The position numbers and the translations under genes are program-made. This document shows positions 46,970 through 56,731 of a stretch of 64,000 bases of DNA, piece after piece. The notes below the pieces were generated by a model. The model did no database searches. It was not told the origin of the DNA and saw only the letters and a list, made by a program, of their open reading frames with translations. This DNA is from Arthrobacter psychrolactophilus (GTDB lineage Bacteria > Actinomycetota > Actinomycetes > Actinomycetales > Micrococcaceae). How positions within the stretch are numbered: the first letter of the stretch is position 1; every line of letters starts with the position of its first letter. Location of the stretch: NCBI RefSeq assembly GCF_003219795.1, contig NZ_QJVC01000001.1:434001-498000 (forward strand), in the 5' to 3' direction.

Positions 46970-47809
46970 GTGGGACAGAAAGTAAACCCGCACGGGTTCC
47001 GTCTCGGGATCACCACGGACCACCGTTCACACTGGTTCGCGGACAGCAACAAGCCCGGTCAGCGCTACAAGGACTTCGTAAAAGAAGACATCCAGATCCG
47101 CGCACTCATGTCTACGGGCATGGACCGAGCTGGTATTTCCAAGGTTGAGATCGAGCGCACCCGTGACCGTGTACGTGTGGATATCCACACCGCACGCCCC
47201 GGTATTGTCATCGGTCGTCGTGGAGCAGAAGCAGACCGCATCCGCGGCGAGCTTGAAAAGCTCACCGGCAAGCAGGTTCAGCTGAACATCTTGGAAGTCA
47301 AGAACCCGGAAGCTGACGCTCAGCTCGTTGCCCAGGGCATCGCAGAGCAGCTCACTTCTCGCGTGGCTTTCCGCCGTGCGATGAAGAAGGCTATGCAGTC
47401 CGCACAGCGCACCGGCAGCGTCAAGGGCATCCGTGTCGCTTGTGCTGGTCGCTTGGGTGGCGCTGAAATGTCACGCACCGAGTTCTACCGCGAAGGTCGT
47501 GTGCCCCTGCACACCCTGCGTGCCAACATCGATTACGGCTTCTTCGAAGCTAAGACCGTGTTCGGCCGCATTGGTGTCAAGGTCTGGATCTACAAGGGCG
47601 ATGTTACGAGCAAGGAACTGGCTGCTCAGGCAGCTGCTGCTCCTGCACGTGGCCGTGGCCCGCGCCGCGACGGCGATGACCGCGGAAACCGCGGCCCTCG
47701 CGCCGGTGGCGACCGTCGTCGTAACGACCGTCCTGAGCGCACCGAGGCTGCTGCCCCGGTTGAGGCTCCTGTAGCTGCTGCTCCCGCAGTAGAAGGAGGA
47801 GAGGCTTAA
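46970..47809 (+). CDS. rpsC: 30S ribosomal protein S3 with RG/Ala-rich tail
   Basis: A 279-residue S3, part of the mRNA entry channel helicase. [20 protein letters not shown], the KH domain with [20 protein letters not shown], and [15 protein letters not shown] are conserved. The last ~60 residues are a low-complexity tail, first Arg/Gly/Asp-rich, then Ala/Pro/Glu-rich. GTG start at 46970, next to the rplV stop. Confidence 0.96.
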   Translation: MGQKVNPHGFRLGITTDHRSHWFADSNKPGQRYKDFVKEDIQIRALMSTGMDRAGISKVEIERTRDRVRVDIHTARPGIVIGRRGAEADRIRGELEKLTGKQVQLNILEVKNPEADAQLVAQGIAEQLTSRVAFRRAMKKAMQSAQRTGSVKGIRVACAGRLGGAEMSRTEFYREGRVPLHTLRANIDYGFFEAKTVFGRIGVKVWIYKGDVTSKELAAQAAAAPARGRGPRRDGDDRGNRGPRAGGDRRRNDRPERTEAAAPVEAPVAAAPAVEGGEA

Positions 47810-48226
47810 ATGCTTATCCCACGTCGAGTAAAGCACCGCAAGCAGCACCACCCGGGTCGTTCCGGGCAGGCTACTGGCGGCACCACGGTTTCGTTTGGTG
47901 AGTGGGGCATTCAGGCTCTTACGCCGGCATACGTAACCAACCGTCAGATCGAGTCCGCTCGTATCGCAATGACCCGTCACATCAAGCGTGGTGGAAAGGT
48001 GTGGATCAACATCTACCCTGACCGTCCCTTGACGAAGAAGCCTGCTGAAACCCGCATGGGTTCCGGTAAGGGTTCGCCTGAGTGGTGGATCGCAAACGTC
48101 AAGCCGGGCCGTGTTCTCTTCGAACTCTCCGGTGTATCAGAAGAGGTAGCACGCGAGGCATTGCGCCTGGCAATCCACAAGCTGCCGTTGAAAGCACGCA
48201 TTGTGCGTCGCGAAGGTGGTGAGTAA
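47810..48226 (+). CDS. rplP: 50S ribosomal protein L16
   Basis: A 138-residue L16, which helps place tRNA in the A site. [17 protein letters not shown] and [19 protein letters not shown] are the L16 signatures. ATG at 47810, directly after the rpsC stop. Confidence 0.97.
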   Translation: MLIPRRVKHRKQHHPGRSGQATGGTTVSFGEWGIQALTPAYVTNRQIESARIAMTRHIKRGGKVWINIYPDRPLTKKPAETRMGSGKGSPEWWIANVKPGRVLFELSGVSEEVAREALRLAIHKLPLKARIVRREGGE

Positions 48227-48228
48227 AG

Positions 48229-48552
48229 ATGTCAGTTGGTTCTAAGGAACTCGCCCCTGCACAGCTTGATGGGTTCGACAATGCACGTCTTGTTGAAGAA
48301 CTCCGTAAGGCTAAGGAAGAACTGTTCAACCTGCGCTTCCAGTCGGCTACCGGCCAGCTGGAAGGCCACGGTCGCTTGCGCGTTGTAAAGCGCGACATCG
48401 CCCGTATCTACACAGTCATGCGTGAGCGCGAGCTGGGCATTCGCCCGGACGTCGTTGCTGCAGCACCTGTGGAGAAGGCCTCCAAGAAGGCTGACAAGGA
48501 AGCCAAGAAGGCCTCCAAGAAGGCTGAAACATCTGAGGAGGACGCCAAGTGA
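48229..48552 (+). CDS. rpmC: 50S ribosomal protein L29 with Lys/Ala tail
   Basis: A 107-residue protein. Residues 1 to about 75 are L29 ([39 protein letters not shown]); the rest is an added Lys/Ala/Glu tail ([20 protein letters not shown]) not present in the ~65-residue E. coli protein. L29 sits beside L23 at the tunnel exit. ATG at 48229. Confidence 0.94.
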   Translation: MSVGSKELAPAQLDGFDNARLVEELRKAKEELFNLRFQSATGQLEGHGRLRVVKRDIARIYTVMRERELGIRPDVVAAAPVEKASKKADKEAKKASKKAETSEEDAK

Positions 48553-48845
48553 GCGATTCTGTAAACAACACCGAAACTGGTGCGGAGACTGTAGTCCGTA
48601 ACGAGCGCAAGAAACTACGCGGTTACGTTGTTTCCGACAAGATGGATAAGACCATCGTTGTTGAGGTTGAAGACCGCGTAAAGCACGCTCTTTACGGCAA
48701 GGTTCTTCGCCGCAACAAGAAGATCAAGGCTCACGATGAAGAGAACAGCGCCGGCATCGGCGACCTGGTCGTCATCAGCGAGACTCGCCCGCTCTCCGCA
48801 ACCAAGCGTTTCCGCCTGGTTGAGATCGTAGAGAAGGCTAAGTAA
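48549..48845 (+). CDS. rpsQ: 30S ribosomal protein S17
   Basis: A 98-residue S17, an early 16S rRNA-binding protein. [20 protein letters not shown] and [20 protein letters not shown] are typical. GTG at 48549 overlaps the rpmC stop. Last gene of the S10 operon; a strong terminator follows. Confidence 0.96.
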   Translation: MSDSVNNTETGAETVVRNERKKLRGYVVSDKMDKTIVVEVEDRVKHALYGKVLRRNKKIKAHDEENSAGIGDLVVISETRPLSATKRFRLVEIVEKAK

Positions 48846-49289
48846 ACATTTTCAACCTCGTGTTGAGTTTGTGAACTAACAGTGGGGCCCGTTGCCAGTC
48901 ATGGCAACGGGCCCCACTGCTTTAACACGGTCGGCAACCGTGCAACTAGACGTGGGGAAGGTAACGCCCAGCGCCCGCCAGAGCGGTGGTTCGAGTTCTT
49001 CATACGTGCTAAAGTTATTTATTGCTGCGCTTTTTCTGTGCAACCGTTTACGGTCGCGGCAGTTGAGTGCGCAATTTACTCGTAAATGTCTCGTGCCACT
49101 TCAAACTGCCTTCCAGAGCGTGATCTCTCACGCACATAACTGGAGTGGAAAGTGCAGTTGGCATGAAACGTTTAGGCGTGTTTTGGCAAAATCCAGGCAC
49201 GTCGAGAGACATCCCGAACAATACGTTCCGCAAGGCTTATCCATAGATAGCTTATGGCCAAGAACCGGCGCGACGAACAGGAGATACTA
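48846..49289 (+). other. S10-spc gap (444 bp)
   Basis: Holds the S10 terminator at 48880-48919 and then about 370 bp without a gene. This long AT-richer stretch must contain the spc promoter and leader; no -35/-10 pair is good enough to call. Confidence 0.5.
48880..48919 (+). terminator. Terminator of the S10 operon
   Basis: A perfect 18-bp stem (48880-48897 with 48902-48919), 4-nt loop, followed by CTTTAA. It splits S10 from spc genes, which in many bacteria are one long transcript. Confidence 0.88.
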
Positions 49290-49658
49290 GTGATTCAGCA
49301 GGAGTCGCGGCTTAAGGTCGCCGACAACACGGGGGCCAAGGAAATCTTGACCATCCGCGTTCTCGGTGGATCTGGGCGCCGCTACGCAGGCATCGGTGAC
49401 ACCATTGTCGCCACCGTCAAGGATGCAATTCCCGGCGGTAACGTAAAGAAGGGTGACGTCGTCAAGGCTGTCATCGTTCGCACCAAGAAGGAACGCCGCC
49501 GTGCGGATGGTTCCTACATCAAGTTCGATGAGAATGCAGCTGTCATTCTCAAAGCTGACGGGGACCCCCGCGGTACCCGTATCTTCGGCCCGGTTGGCCG
49601 TGAACTTCGTGACAAGAAGTTCATGAAGATCATCTCGTTGGCTCCGGAGGTGCTGTAA
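49290..49658 (+). CDS. rplN: 50S ribosomal protein L14
   Basis: A 122-residue L14 at the subunit interface. [20 protein letters not shown] and [15 protein letters not shown] are typical. The GTG at 49290 follows AGGAGA at 6 bases and gives the normal length; an in-frame ATG at 49254 would add 12 residues foreign to L14. First gene of the spc operon. Confidence 0.97.
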   Translation: MIQQESRLKVADNTGAKEILTIRVLGGSGRRYAGIGDTIVATVKDAIPGGNVKKGDVVKAVIVRTKKERRRADGSYIKFDENAAVILKADGDPRGTRIFGPVGRELRDKKFMKIISLAPEVL

Positions 49659-49661
49659 CTT

Positions 49662-50024
49662 ATGGCAAAGATCAAGAAGGGTGACCTGGTTCAGGTCATC
49701 ACAGGCGCCAAGGCTGAACGTGGCGGCGACCGTGGCAAGCAGGGCACCGTCCTGAAGGTCTACACCGAAACCAACCGCGTGTTGGTTGAGGGCGTAAACC
49801 GCGTCACCAAGCACACCAAGGCCGGTCAGACGGAACGTGGCACCAACACTGGTGGCATTGAAATCGTCGAAGCACCTATTCACATCTCCAACGTTGCAGT
49901 AGTGGACCCGTCCACGAAGAAGCCGACCCGCGTTGGCTACCGCATCGAAACCGTTGAGCGCGATGGCCGCGAGCGTCAGGTACGCATTCGCTTCGCCAAG
50001 ACCTCGGGGAAGGATCTGGCATGA
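49662..50024 (+). CDS. rplX: 50S ribosomal protein L24
   Basis: A 120-residue L24, an assembly initiator. Its KOW motif is [40 protein letters not shown] follows. ATG at 49662, three bases after rplN. The stop overlaps the rplE ATG. Confidence 0.97.
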   Translation: MAKIKKGDLVQVITGAKAERGGDRGKQGTVLKVYTETNRVLVEGVNRVTKHTKAGQTERGTNTGGIEIVEAPIHISNVAVVDPSTKKPTRVGYRIETVERDGRERQVRIRFAKTSGKDLA

Positions 50025-50605
50025 GCGCCGTAGCTACAGAGAACGCACCCAAGATCACACCTCGCCTGAAGACCCGCTACGCAGCGGAAATCAAGGCTGG
50101 TTTGGTTGAGGAGTTCAAGTACTCAAACGTCAACCAGGTTCCGCGCTTGGTCAAGGTCGTTGTCAACATGGGTGTTGGAGATGCCGCTAAGGACTCCAAG
50201 CTCATTGACCACGCCGTCCGTGACCTCACCGCCATCACCGGTCAGAAGCCTCAGGTAACTAAGGCTCGCAAGTCGATCGCTCAGTTCAAGCTGCGCGAAG
50301 GCATGCCGATCGGTTGCCACGCAACTCTGCGTGGAGATCGCATGTGGGAATTCCTGGACCGCTTGGTCACGCTGGCTCTGCCCCGTATCCGCGACTTCCG
50401 CGGCCTCAGTGGCAAGCAGTTTGACGGCAACGGTAACTACACCTTCGGTCTGACCGAACAGGTTATGTTCCACGAGATCGATCAGGATTCCATTGACCGC
50501 CCCCGCGGTATGGACATCACTGTCGTGACCACAGCCAAGACCGATGACGAAGGCCGCGCGCTGCTTAAGGCGCTTGGCTTCCCGTTCAAATCCGAAGATA
50601 AATAA
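50021..50605 (+). CDS. rplE: 50S ribosomal protein L5
   Basis: A 194-residue L5, the 5S rRNA-binding protein. [35 protein letters not shown] and FPQ-type [20 protein letters not shown] are typical. ATG at 50021. In most actinobacteria rpsN follows here; here it does not. Confidence 0.97.
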   Translation: MSAVATENAPKITPRLKTRYAAEIKAGLVEEFKYSNVNQVPRLVKVVVNMGVGDAAKDSKLIDHAVRDLTAITGQKPQVTKARKSIAQFKLREGMPIGCHATLRGDRMWEFLDRLVTLALPRIRDFRGLSGKQFDGNGNYTFGLTEQVMFHEIDQDSIDRPRGMDITVVTTAKTDDEGRALLKALGFPFKSEDK

Positions 50606-50708
50606 TCTACGTAAAAGGTCCGTTCTGCGGGTACCCGGCGTTGAAATCTAATTTTCACGCTGTGGAGCCACGCGAAGGAAACCGTTACGAGGAAGGGCAA
50701 GCGCCCAA

Positions 50709-51107
50709 ATGACAATGACAGATCCTGTCGCAGACATGCTTACGCGTCTGCGCAACGCAAACTCGGCACACCACGAAACCGTGTCCATGCCGTTTAGCAA
50801 GCTTAAGGGCCACATCGCCGACATCCTCAAGGCACAGGGTTACATCTCTGCCTGGAAGGTTGAAGACGCTGAGGTTGGCAAGAAGCTGACCATCGACTTG
50901 AAGTACGGCCCCGCACGTGAGCGTTCAATCGCTGGCCTGCGCCGTATCTCCAAGCCCGGACTGCGCGTTTACGCAAAGTCCACGAACCTCCCCAACGTTT
51001 TGGGTGGGTTGGGTGTCGCTATCCTGTCGACGTCTTCAGGTCTGCTGACCGACCGTCAGGCTGCCAAGAAGGGCGTGGGTGGGGAAGTCCTCGCCTACGT
51101 CTGGTAG
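50709..51107 (+). CDS. rpsH: 30S ribosomal protein S8
   Basis: A 132-residue S8, 16S-binding protein and autoregulator of the spc operon in E. coli. [20 protein letters not shown] and [20 protein letters not shown] are typical. ATG at 50709 with AGGAAGG upstream. The 103-bp gap from rplE holds no gene. Confidence 0.97.
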   Translation: MTMTDPVADMLTRLRNANSAHHETVSMPFSKLKGHIADILKAQGYISAWKVEDAEVGKKLTIDLKYGPARERSIAGLRRISKPGLRVYAKSTNLPNVLGGLGVAILSTSSGLLTDRQAAKKGVGGEVLAYVW

Positions 51108-51130
51108 TAGAGAGAGAAGGGAAAGAACTT

Positions 51131-51667
51131 ATGTCACGTATTGGACGTCTCCCCATCTCCGTGCCTGCCGGCGTAGAGGTTAAGATTGAAGACAGCCTTG
51201 TTTCCGTCAAGGGCCCGAAGGGAACGCTGGAACTCACCATCGCCAGCCCCATCACGGCAGTCCTCGAAGAAAACATCATCACGGTTAGCCGCCCCAACGA
51301 TGAGCGCGCCTCGCGTTCACTCCACGGCCTGACTCGTACCCTCATTGAGAACCTGATCATCGGTGTCACTGCGGGCTACGAGAAGAAGCTGGAAATCGTT
51401 GGTACCGGTTACCGCGTAGTAGCCAAGGGCAAGGACCTTGAGTTCGCTCTCGGCTTCAGCCACCCGGTCCTCATTGAGGCCCCTGAGGGCATCACACTGA
51501 CCGTAGAGAGCCCCACAAAGCTCTCCGTGTCAGGTAATAGCAAGCAGCAGGTGGGCGAAGTTGCTGCCAACATCCGCAAGCTGCGCAAGCCCGACCCGTA
51601 CAAGGGTAAGGGCGTTCGCTACGCTGGCGAGATCATCCGCCGCAAGGTCGGAAAGGCTGGTAAGTAA
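51131..51667 (+). CDS. rplF: 50S ribosomal protein L6
   Basis: A 178-residue L6 near the sarcin-ricin loop. [20 protein letters not shown] and [20 protein letters not shown] are the L6 signatures. ATG at 51131 after AGAGAGAAGG. rplR follows after 2 bases. Confidence 0.97.
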   Translation: MSRIGRLPISVPAGVEVKIEDSLVSVKGPKGTLELTIASPITAVLEENIITVSRPNDERASRSLHGLTRTLIENLIIGVTAGYEKKLEIVGTGYRVVAKGKDLEFALGFSHPVLIEAPEGITLTVESPTKLSVSGNSKQQVGEVAANIRKLRKPDPYKGKGVRYAGEIIRRKVGKAGK

Positions 51668-51669
51668 CC

Positions 51670-52041
51670 ATGGCACTATCCGTACGAGGAAAGTCCAAGT
51701 CCGCAGCACGCGGCCGTCGTCACCTGCGTGTACGTAAGCGCGTTAGCGGAACGACTGTGCGCCCGCGCCTTGTCGTTAACCGTTCAGCACGCCACGTATT
51801 CGTTCAGGTCATTGATGACACTCAGGGTCTGACCCTGGTATCTGCATCGACCCTGGAAGCAGACATGCGCGCATTTGACGGTGACAAGACCGCCAAGGCA
51901 AAGCGTATTGGTGAGCTCGTTGCCGAGCGCGCCAAGGCTGCAGGCATCGAAGCTGTTGTCTTCGACCGCGGCGGTAACCGCTACCACGGCCGTGTTGCAG
52001 CTATCGCTGACGGCGCACGTGAAGGCGGTCTGGCACTGTGA
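51670..52041 (+). CDS. rplR: 50S ribosomal protein L18
   Basis: A 123-residue L18, which binds 5S rRNA with L5. [20 protein letters not shown] and [20 protein letters not shown] are typical. ATG at 51670. Confidence 0.96.
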   Translation: MALSVRGKSKSAARGRRHLRVRKRVSGTTVRPRLVVNRSARHVFVQVIDDTQGLTLVSASTLEADMRAFDGDKTAKAKRIGELVAERAKAAGIEAVVFDRGGNRYHGRVAAIADGAREGGLAL

Positions 52042-52067
52042 CCGAAAACATCAACAAGGAGAACACT

Positions 52068-52751
52068 GTGTCAGAAGCAACTGCAGCTGACGGTGCAACC
52101 GCGAAGACTGAAACTGCTGCAGGCGCCGATAACGCCCGTGGCCGTGGCGGTCGCGACGGTGCTCGTGGAGGCCGCGAAGGCGGTCGCGACGGCGGCCGTG
52201 GCCGTGGCGGTCGTGACGGTGGACGCGAGGCTGAGAAGAGCCAGTTCATCGAGCGCGTTGTCAACATCAACCGCGTTGCCAAGGTTGTCAAGGGTGGTCG
52301 TCGCTTCAGCTTCACCGCTCTGGTAATCGTCGGTGACGGCAACGGTCTCGTTGGCGTTGGCTACGGCAAGGCTAAGGAAGTTCCTGCCGCTATCGCTAAG
52401 GGTGTAGAAGAAGCTAAGAAGTCCTTCTTCCGCGTTCCGCTGATCGGCAAGACCATCCCGCACCGCGTCCAGGGTGAGGCTGCTGCAGGCGTTGTTCTGC
52501 TGCGTCCGGCTGCCGCTGGTACCGGAGTTATCGCCGGTGGCCCGGTTCGCGCAATCCTGGAATGCGTTGGCATCCACGATGTGCTGTCCAAGTCACTCGG
52601 TTCCTCAAACGCCATCAACATTGTTCACGCAACCGTTGCTGCATTGAAGGGCCTGGAAGATCCTAAGGCTGTTGCGGCTCGCCGTGGCCTGCCTTTGGAC
52701 GAAGTTGCTCCGGACGTGCTGTTGCGCAATATGCAAAAGGCAGGTCTGTAA
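52068..52751 (+). CDS. rpsE: 30S ribosomal protein S5 with RGG-rich N-terminus
   Basis: About 227 residues. The first ~55 are an added low-complexity head with repeated Arg/Gly/Asp units ([20 protein letters not shown]); then S5 proper begins at [21 protein letters not shown]5 shapes the mRNA entry site and translational accuracy. The GTG at 52068 has AAGGAG six bases upstream and is chosen; a GTG at 52038 overlaps rplR and is weaker. The stop overlaps the rpmD ATG. Confidence 0.95.
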   Translation: MSEATAADGATAKTETAAGADNARGRGGRDGARGGREGGRDGGRGRGGRDGGREAEKSQFIERVVNINRVAKVVKGGRRFSFTALVIVGDGNGLVGVGYGKAKEVPAAIAKGVEEAKKSFFRVPLIGKTIPHRVQGEAAAGVVLLRPAAAGTGVIAGGPVRAILECVGIHDVLSKSLGSSNAINIVHATVAALKGLEDPKAVAARRGLPLDEVAPDVLLRNMQKAGL

Positions 52752-52963
52752 TGACTACACCGAAGAATGTTCAGGTTTCCGAAAAAAATCTGGAAATCAC
52801 TCAGGTTAGGGGCGTCGTCGGCGCCAAGCAGTTCCAGAAGGACACCCTTCGTTCACTCGGCCTCAAGCGCATCGGTCACACCGTTGTTCGCTCGGCTGAC
52901 GCTGTGACCGTTGGTATGGTCAACAAGGTTCCGCACCTGATCAAGGTTGAGGAGACGAAGTAA
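52751..52963 (+). CDS. rpmD: 50S ribosomal protein L30
   Basis: A 70-residue L30. [20 protein letters not shown] and [20 protein letters not shown] are typical. ATG at 52751 overlaps the rpsE stop (TAATG). Slightly longer than E. coli L30 at the N-terminus. Confidence 0.95.
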   Translation: MTTPKNVQVSEKNLEITQVRGVVGAKQFQKDTLRSLGLKRIGHTVVRSADAVTVGMVNKVPHLIKVEETK

Positions 52964-52964
52964 A

Positions 52965-53441
52965 GTGGCTGAGAAGACTACTGAAACTGTTGAAAAGCAG
53001 AATGCACTGAAGGTCCACCACTTGCGTCCCGCACCCGGCGCCAAGACGGCTAAAACCCGTGTTGGCCGTGGTGAAGGTTCTAAGGGTAAGACCGCCGGTC
53101 GCGGTACCAAGGGTACCAAGGCTCGCTACCAGGTTAAGGCTGGCTTTGCCGGCGGCCAGTTGCCGCTGCACATGCGCTTGCCGAAGCTGCGTGGCTTCAA
53201 GAACCCGTTCCGCGTTGAGTTCCAGGTTGTAAACCTGGACAAGCTGAACGAGCTCTTCCCCGAGGGTGGCGTTGTCACCGTCGAGACACTCGTTGAAAAG
53301 GGCGCCGTTCGCAAGAACCAGCCCGTGAAGGTGCTGGGCACCGGCGACTTGACCGTCAAGGTTGATGTTACCGCCCACGCATTCTCCTCCAGCGCAGTTG
53401 CCAAGATTGCTGCCGCAGGTGGAAGCACCGTCGAACTCTAA
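52965..53441 (+). CDS. rplO: 50S ribosomal protein L15
   Basis: A 158-residue L15, a late-assembly protein. [20 protein letters not shown] and [20 protein letters not shown] are typical. The GTG at 52965, one base after rpmD, is chosen; an upstream in-frame start lies inside rpmD. Confidence 0.96.
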   Translation: MAEKTTETVEKQNALKVHHLRPAPGAKTAKTRVGRGEGSKGKTAGRGTKGTKARYQVKAGFAGGQLPLHMRLPKLRGFKNPFRVEFQVVNLDKLNELFPEGGVVTVETLVEKGAVRKNQPVKVLGTGDLTVKVDVTAHAFSSSAVAKIAAAGGSTVEL

Positions 53442-53479
53442 ACGGTTCATAAATGCGCGCATTTAGCGACTAGACTCTT

Positions 53480-53507
53480 GGTGAGTGGAGCTCCGGTTCC
53501 GCTCACC
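53480..53507 (+). terminator. Hairpin between rplO and secY
   Basis: GGTGAGTGGA (53480-53489) pairs with TCCGCTCACC (53498-53507), then a T-rich tail (GGTCTTTCGTTTTAT). A -10-like TAGACT at 53471-53476 lies just before it, and TAGAAT at 53600-53605 downstream, so secY may have its own promoters. Confidence 0.55.
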
Positions 53508-53661
53508 AGGGGTCTTTCGTTTTATCCGGATGTTTCGGAAAGCTTGGATAATCCAAGATTGTTATCCGTCACAGTACCATTGCGAGCTAGATCACCCACT
53601 AGAATTATTCCTTGTGCTTCACATGAGAAGCCAACTTCATTACTAGACATCAGGAGGACGC

Positions 53662-54987
53662 TTGCTTACCGCATTTGGCCGCGCCTTTCGCACGCCTGAT
53701 CTGCGACGCAAGTTGTTGTTCACGCTGGGAATTATTGCCATCTTCCGCATGGGTGCATTCATCCCATCGCCCGGAATTGATTACCGAAATGTCCAACAGT
53801 GCGTGAACGCCGCTGACACGAGCCAGGGTATCTACCAGCTGGTTAACTTGTTCAGTGGTGGCGCCTTGCTTCAGGTTTCCATTTTCGCGTTGGGAATCAT
53901 GCCGTATATTACGGCCAGCATCATCGTCCAGCTTCTGCGTGTAGTGATTCCCCGTTTCCAGGAACTGCACCTCGAAGGAGCTCAGGGCCAGGCCAAGCTG
54001 ACGCAGTACACGCGTTATTTGACCATCGCCCTGGGTCTGCTCAATGCCACCACCTTGGTGACTCTTGCTCGTTCAGGCCAACTCTTCGCTGGTTGTGGCG
54101 CCGCAGGTTCACCCGGCGCATTGATTCCGAACGACAGCATCATCACGATTCTGCTCCTGATCATCACATTGACGGCCGGTTCCGGTCTGATCATGTGGAT
54201 GGGCGAGCTCGTCACGGAAAAGGGTGTCGGCAACGGCATGTCCTTGCTGATCTTCACGGCTATCGCCGCACAGTTCCCGACGTCCCTCGGAGCCATCTTG
54301 AAGACTCAGGGCTGGGGTACCTTCCTGACAGTCCTCGTGATCGGCTTGGTTGTCGTTGCTCTGGTTGTCTTCGTTGAGCAGTCACAACGCCGTGTTCCTG
54401 TTCAGTACGCCAAGCGTATGGTCGGTCGCCGCACCATGGGTGGCACCAGCACCTACATCCCGATCAAGGTGAATATGGCCGGTGTTATCCCGGTTATCTT
54501 CGCTTCCTCGATGCTGTACCTGCCGGCCTTGCTGGCACAGTTCGCCACACCGGCAAACAGCACCGATATCCCTGGCTGGGTCGAATGGATCAACAACTAC
54601 CTCACGCGTGGAGATCACCCGATCTACATGCTGATGTATTTCCTCTTGGTCATTGGATTCACCTACTTCTACGTCGCGATCACCTTCAACCCTGAAGAGG
54701 TCTCCGACAACATGAAGAAGTACGGCGGCTTCATTCCCGGTATCCGTGCCGGCCGCCCCACCCAGGATTACTTGCAGTACGTTATTTCGCGCATCACCCT
54801 GCCGGGTGCTCTCTACCTGGCGTTTGTCGCCTTGATTCCGCTCATCGCCTTGGTCGTGGTTGGCGCCAACCAGAACTTCCCATTCGGTGGCACCTCGATC
54901 TTGATCATTGTTGGTGTTGGTTTGGAGACCGTCAAGCAGATTGATGCGCAACTCCAGCAGCGCCACTATGAAGGGTTATTGCGATGA
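53662..54987 (+). CDS. secY: Preprotein translocase subunit SecY
   Basis: A 441-residue membrane protein with ten helices forming the Sec channel; SecE is encoded at 19.8 kb. GIMPYITASIIVQLL, MGELVTEKGVGNGMSLLIF (cytoplasmic loop and helix 5) and FNPEEVSDNMKKYGGFIPGI are the SecY signatures. TTG start at 53662 after AGGAGG. The stop overlaps the adk ATG. Confidence 0.97.
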   Translation: MLTAFGRAFRTPDLRRKLLFTLGIIAIFRMGAFIPSPGIDYRNVQQCVNAADTSQGIYQLVNLFSGGALLQVSIFALGIMPYITASIIVQLLRVVIPRFQELHLEGAQGQAKLTQYTRYLTIALGLLNATTLVTLARSGQLFAGCGAAGSPGALIPNDSIITILLLIITLTAGSGLIMWMGELVTEKGVGNGMSLLIFTAIAAQFPTSLGAILKTQGWGTFLTVLVIGLVVVALVVFVEQSQRRVPVQYAKRMVGRRTMGGTSTYIPIKVNMAGVIPVIFASSMLYLPALLAQFATPANSTDIPGWVEWINNYLTRGDHPIYMLMYFLLVIGFTYFYVAITFNPEEVSDNMKKYGGFIPGIRAGRPTQDYLQYVISRITLPGALYLAFVALIPLIALVVVGANQNFPFGGTSILIIVGVGLETVKQIDAQLQQRHYEGLLR

Positions 54988-55553
54988 CAAGAATGCTGAT
55001 CATTGGACCTCCCGGTTCGGGTAAAGGTACACAGGCAGAACGAATCGTTGGAGAGCTTGGGATCATTGCCATCTCCACCGGCGATATCTTCCGTGCCAAC
55101 GTTAAGGGCGAAACCCCCTTGGGTCTGGAAGCAAAGAAGTACATGGACAACGGTGACTTCGTTCCGGACAGCGTCACGAACCGCATGGTTCGCGATCGCC
55201 TCGCCCAGAGCGATGTAGCCGAGGGCTTCCTCTTGGACGGGTACCCGCGTACCTCCTCCCAAGTTGACGAGCTGGACGATATCCTGGGCAGCGCTGGCGT
55301 GAGCTTGGACATCGTCTTGCAGCTGACGGCCGACGACGAAGAACTCGTCAAGCGCTTGTTGGGCCGCGCACTCGAGACAGGTCGCAGCGATGACACGGAA
55401 ACCGTCATCCGCCACCGCCTGGATCTCTACCGTGAACAAACCGAGGTTGTAGTGTCCCGCTATGCGGAGCGCGGCATTTTGGCCAAGGTTGACGGTCTCG
55501 GTGAGATGGACGCTGTTACGGCACGCATCATGGACGCCATCAAAGGCGCCTAG
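54984..55553 (+). CDS. adk: Adenylate kinase (short-LID type)
   Basis: A 189-residue kinase making 2 ADP from ATP and AMP. P loop GPPGSGKGT at 8-16, AMP-site STGDIFR, and DGYPRTSSQVDEL. The LID is the short form without the zinc-type insertion (LGRALETGRSDDTE). ATG at 54984 overlaps the secY stop. A terminator follows. Confidence 0.96.
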   Translation: MTRMLIIGPPGSGKGTQAERIVGELGIIAISTGDIFRANVKGETPLGLEAKKYMDNGDFVPDSVTNRMVRDRLAQSDVAEGFLLDGYPRTSSQVDELDDILGSAGVSLDIVLQLTADDEELVKRLLGRALETGRSDDTETVIRHRLDLYREQTEVVVSRYAERGILAKVDGLGEMDAVTARIMDAIKGA

Positions 55554-55610
55554 ACCGCCTAGCTAGTCATAAGTAGTATCAACGGCACCGCATGGTGCCG
55601 GGTTGTGAAG

Positions 55611-55655
55611 GAGGGCTCCTTCCCGCAGTATCGGGGAGGAGCCCTCTATCATTTT
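55611..55655 (+). terminator. Terminator between adk and map
   Basis: A 14-bp GC-rich stem with one G-T pair (55611-55624 with 55633-55646), then TATCATTTTT. It ends 19 bp before map, so map may be expressed by read-through or from a promoter just inside this gap. Confidence 0.8.
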
Positions 55656-55673
55656 TGAGGAAAAGGACTCGTC

Positions 55674-56507
55674 ATGGCATTTGGCCAGCAGAAAATTGAA
55701 TACAAAACCATCGACCAAATGCGCATCATGCGCCGCAGCGGCCTGATCCTGGATGCTGCCCTGAACGCGACAGTTGCCGCCGTCGCACCCGGAGTGACTA
55801 CAGCCGAGCTGGATGCAGTCTTCGCCGCCGAGATCAAGAAGGCCGGAGCCACCTCCAACTTCCTCGGCTACTATGATTTCCCCGCCACGATTTGCACCTC
55901 CGTCAATGAGGAAGTTGTGCACGGCATCCCCGGCTCACGCGTCCTGAAGCCCGGAGACCTCGTCTCGATCGACGGCGGCGCCATTGTCGAAGGCTGGCAC
56001 TCCGACTCCGCCCGCAGCGTGATCGTTGGCGGAGCCGAGCATGAGGATCCGGCAGACCGTCGACTCAGCGACATCACCGAGGAATGCATGTGGGCCGGTA
56101 TCGCCGCCATGGCCAATGGCAAGTACGTTGGCGATATTGGTGACGCCATCGACGAGTACGTGACCTCACAGCCCGGCCAGGAGCTCGGCATCCTCGAGGA
56201 CTATGTTGGCCACGGCATCGGGTCGTCCATGCACATGGCTCCGGACGTCTTGAACTACGCCTCCAAGCACCGCGGCCCCAAGCTGAAGGCCGGCATGTGC
56301 CTCGCGATCGAACCCATGCTGGTTCGCGGCGGGCTCGACACCATCACGCTGCAGGACAACTGGACCGTTGTCACGGCCGACAAGGCCCGCGCCGCACACT
56401 GGGAACACTCCGTGGCCTTCCACGCTAACGGCATTATCGTCCTCACCGCGGCCGACGGCGGAGCGGCGCGACTTGCGCCGTATGGCGTCACTCCCGTGGA
56501 GCTCTAA
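55674..56507 (+). CDS. map: Methionine aminopeptidase, type I
   Basis: A 277-residue enzyme that removes N-terminal Met from new proteins. Metal ligands are in SIDGG (Asp), HSDSA (Asp), GHGIG (His), IEPML (Glu) and EHSVA (Glu). It has the short type I N-terminus without an SH3 or zinc domain. ATG at 55674. In many bacteria map follows adk as here. Confidence 0.95.
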   Translation: MAFGQQKIEYKTIDQMRIMRRSGLILDAALNATVAAVAPGVTTAELDAVFAAEIKKAGATSNFLGYYDFPATICTSVNEEVVHGIPGSRVLKPGDLVSIDGGAIVEGWHSDSARSVIVGGAEHEDPADRRLSDITEECMWAGIAAMANGKYVGDIGDAIDEYVTSQPGQELGILEDYVGHGIGSSMHMAPDVLNYASKHRGPKLKAGMCLAIEPMLVRGGLDTITLQDNWTVVTADKARAAHWEHSVAFHANGIIVLTAADGGAARLAPYGVTPVEL

Positions 56508-56519
56508 AGCTTCTCTCAT

Positions 56520-56574
56520 ATAGCCCGCAGTTCGCGGCCGAGATCAATGATTTCGGCCGCGGAGTGCGGGCTAT
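56520..56574. terminator. Terminator after map
   Basis: A two-part hairpin: 10 bp (56520-56529 with 56565-56574) and an inner 9-bp GC-rich helix (56533-56541 with 56553-56561). T-rich end (CTATTTGTG). Separates map from the ugp-like operon. Confidence 0.75.
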
Positions 56575-56731
56575 TTGTGTTTCGGAGCAACTATTTAAGC
56601 GGTGTTTGCCTGCCGTCCATCTTGCCGCCACCAGAACACGAAGTGCGATCCGTAGCTTTGTTCTTGAAACCGATGGGCCCACGCCAAGACGCGTAGCGCC
56701 CCTTTCGAGAACAATCCCTGAGGATCGCACC

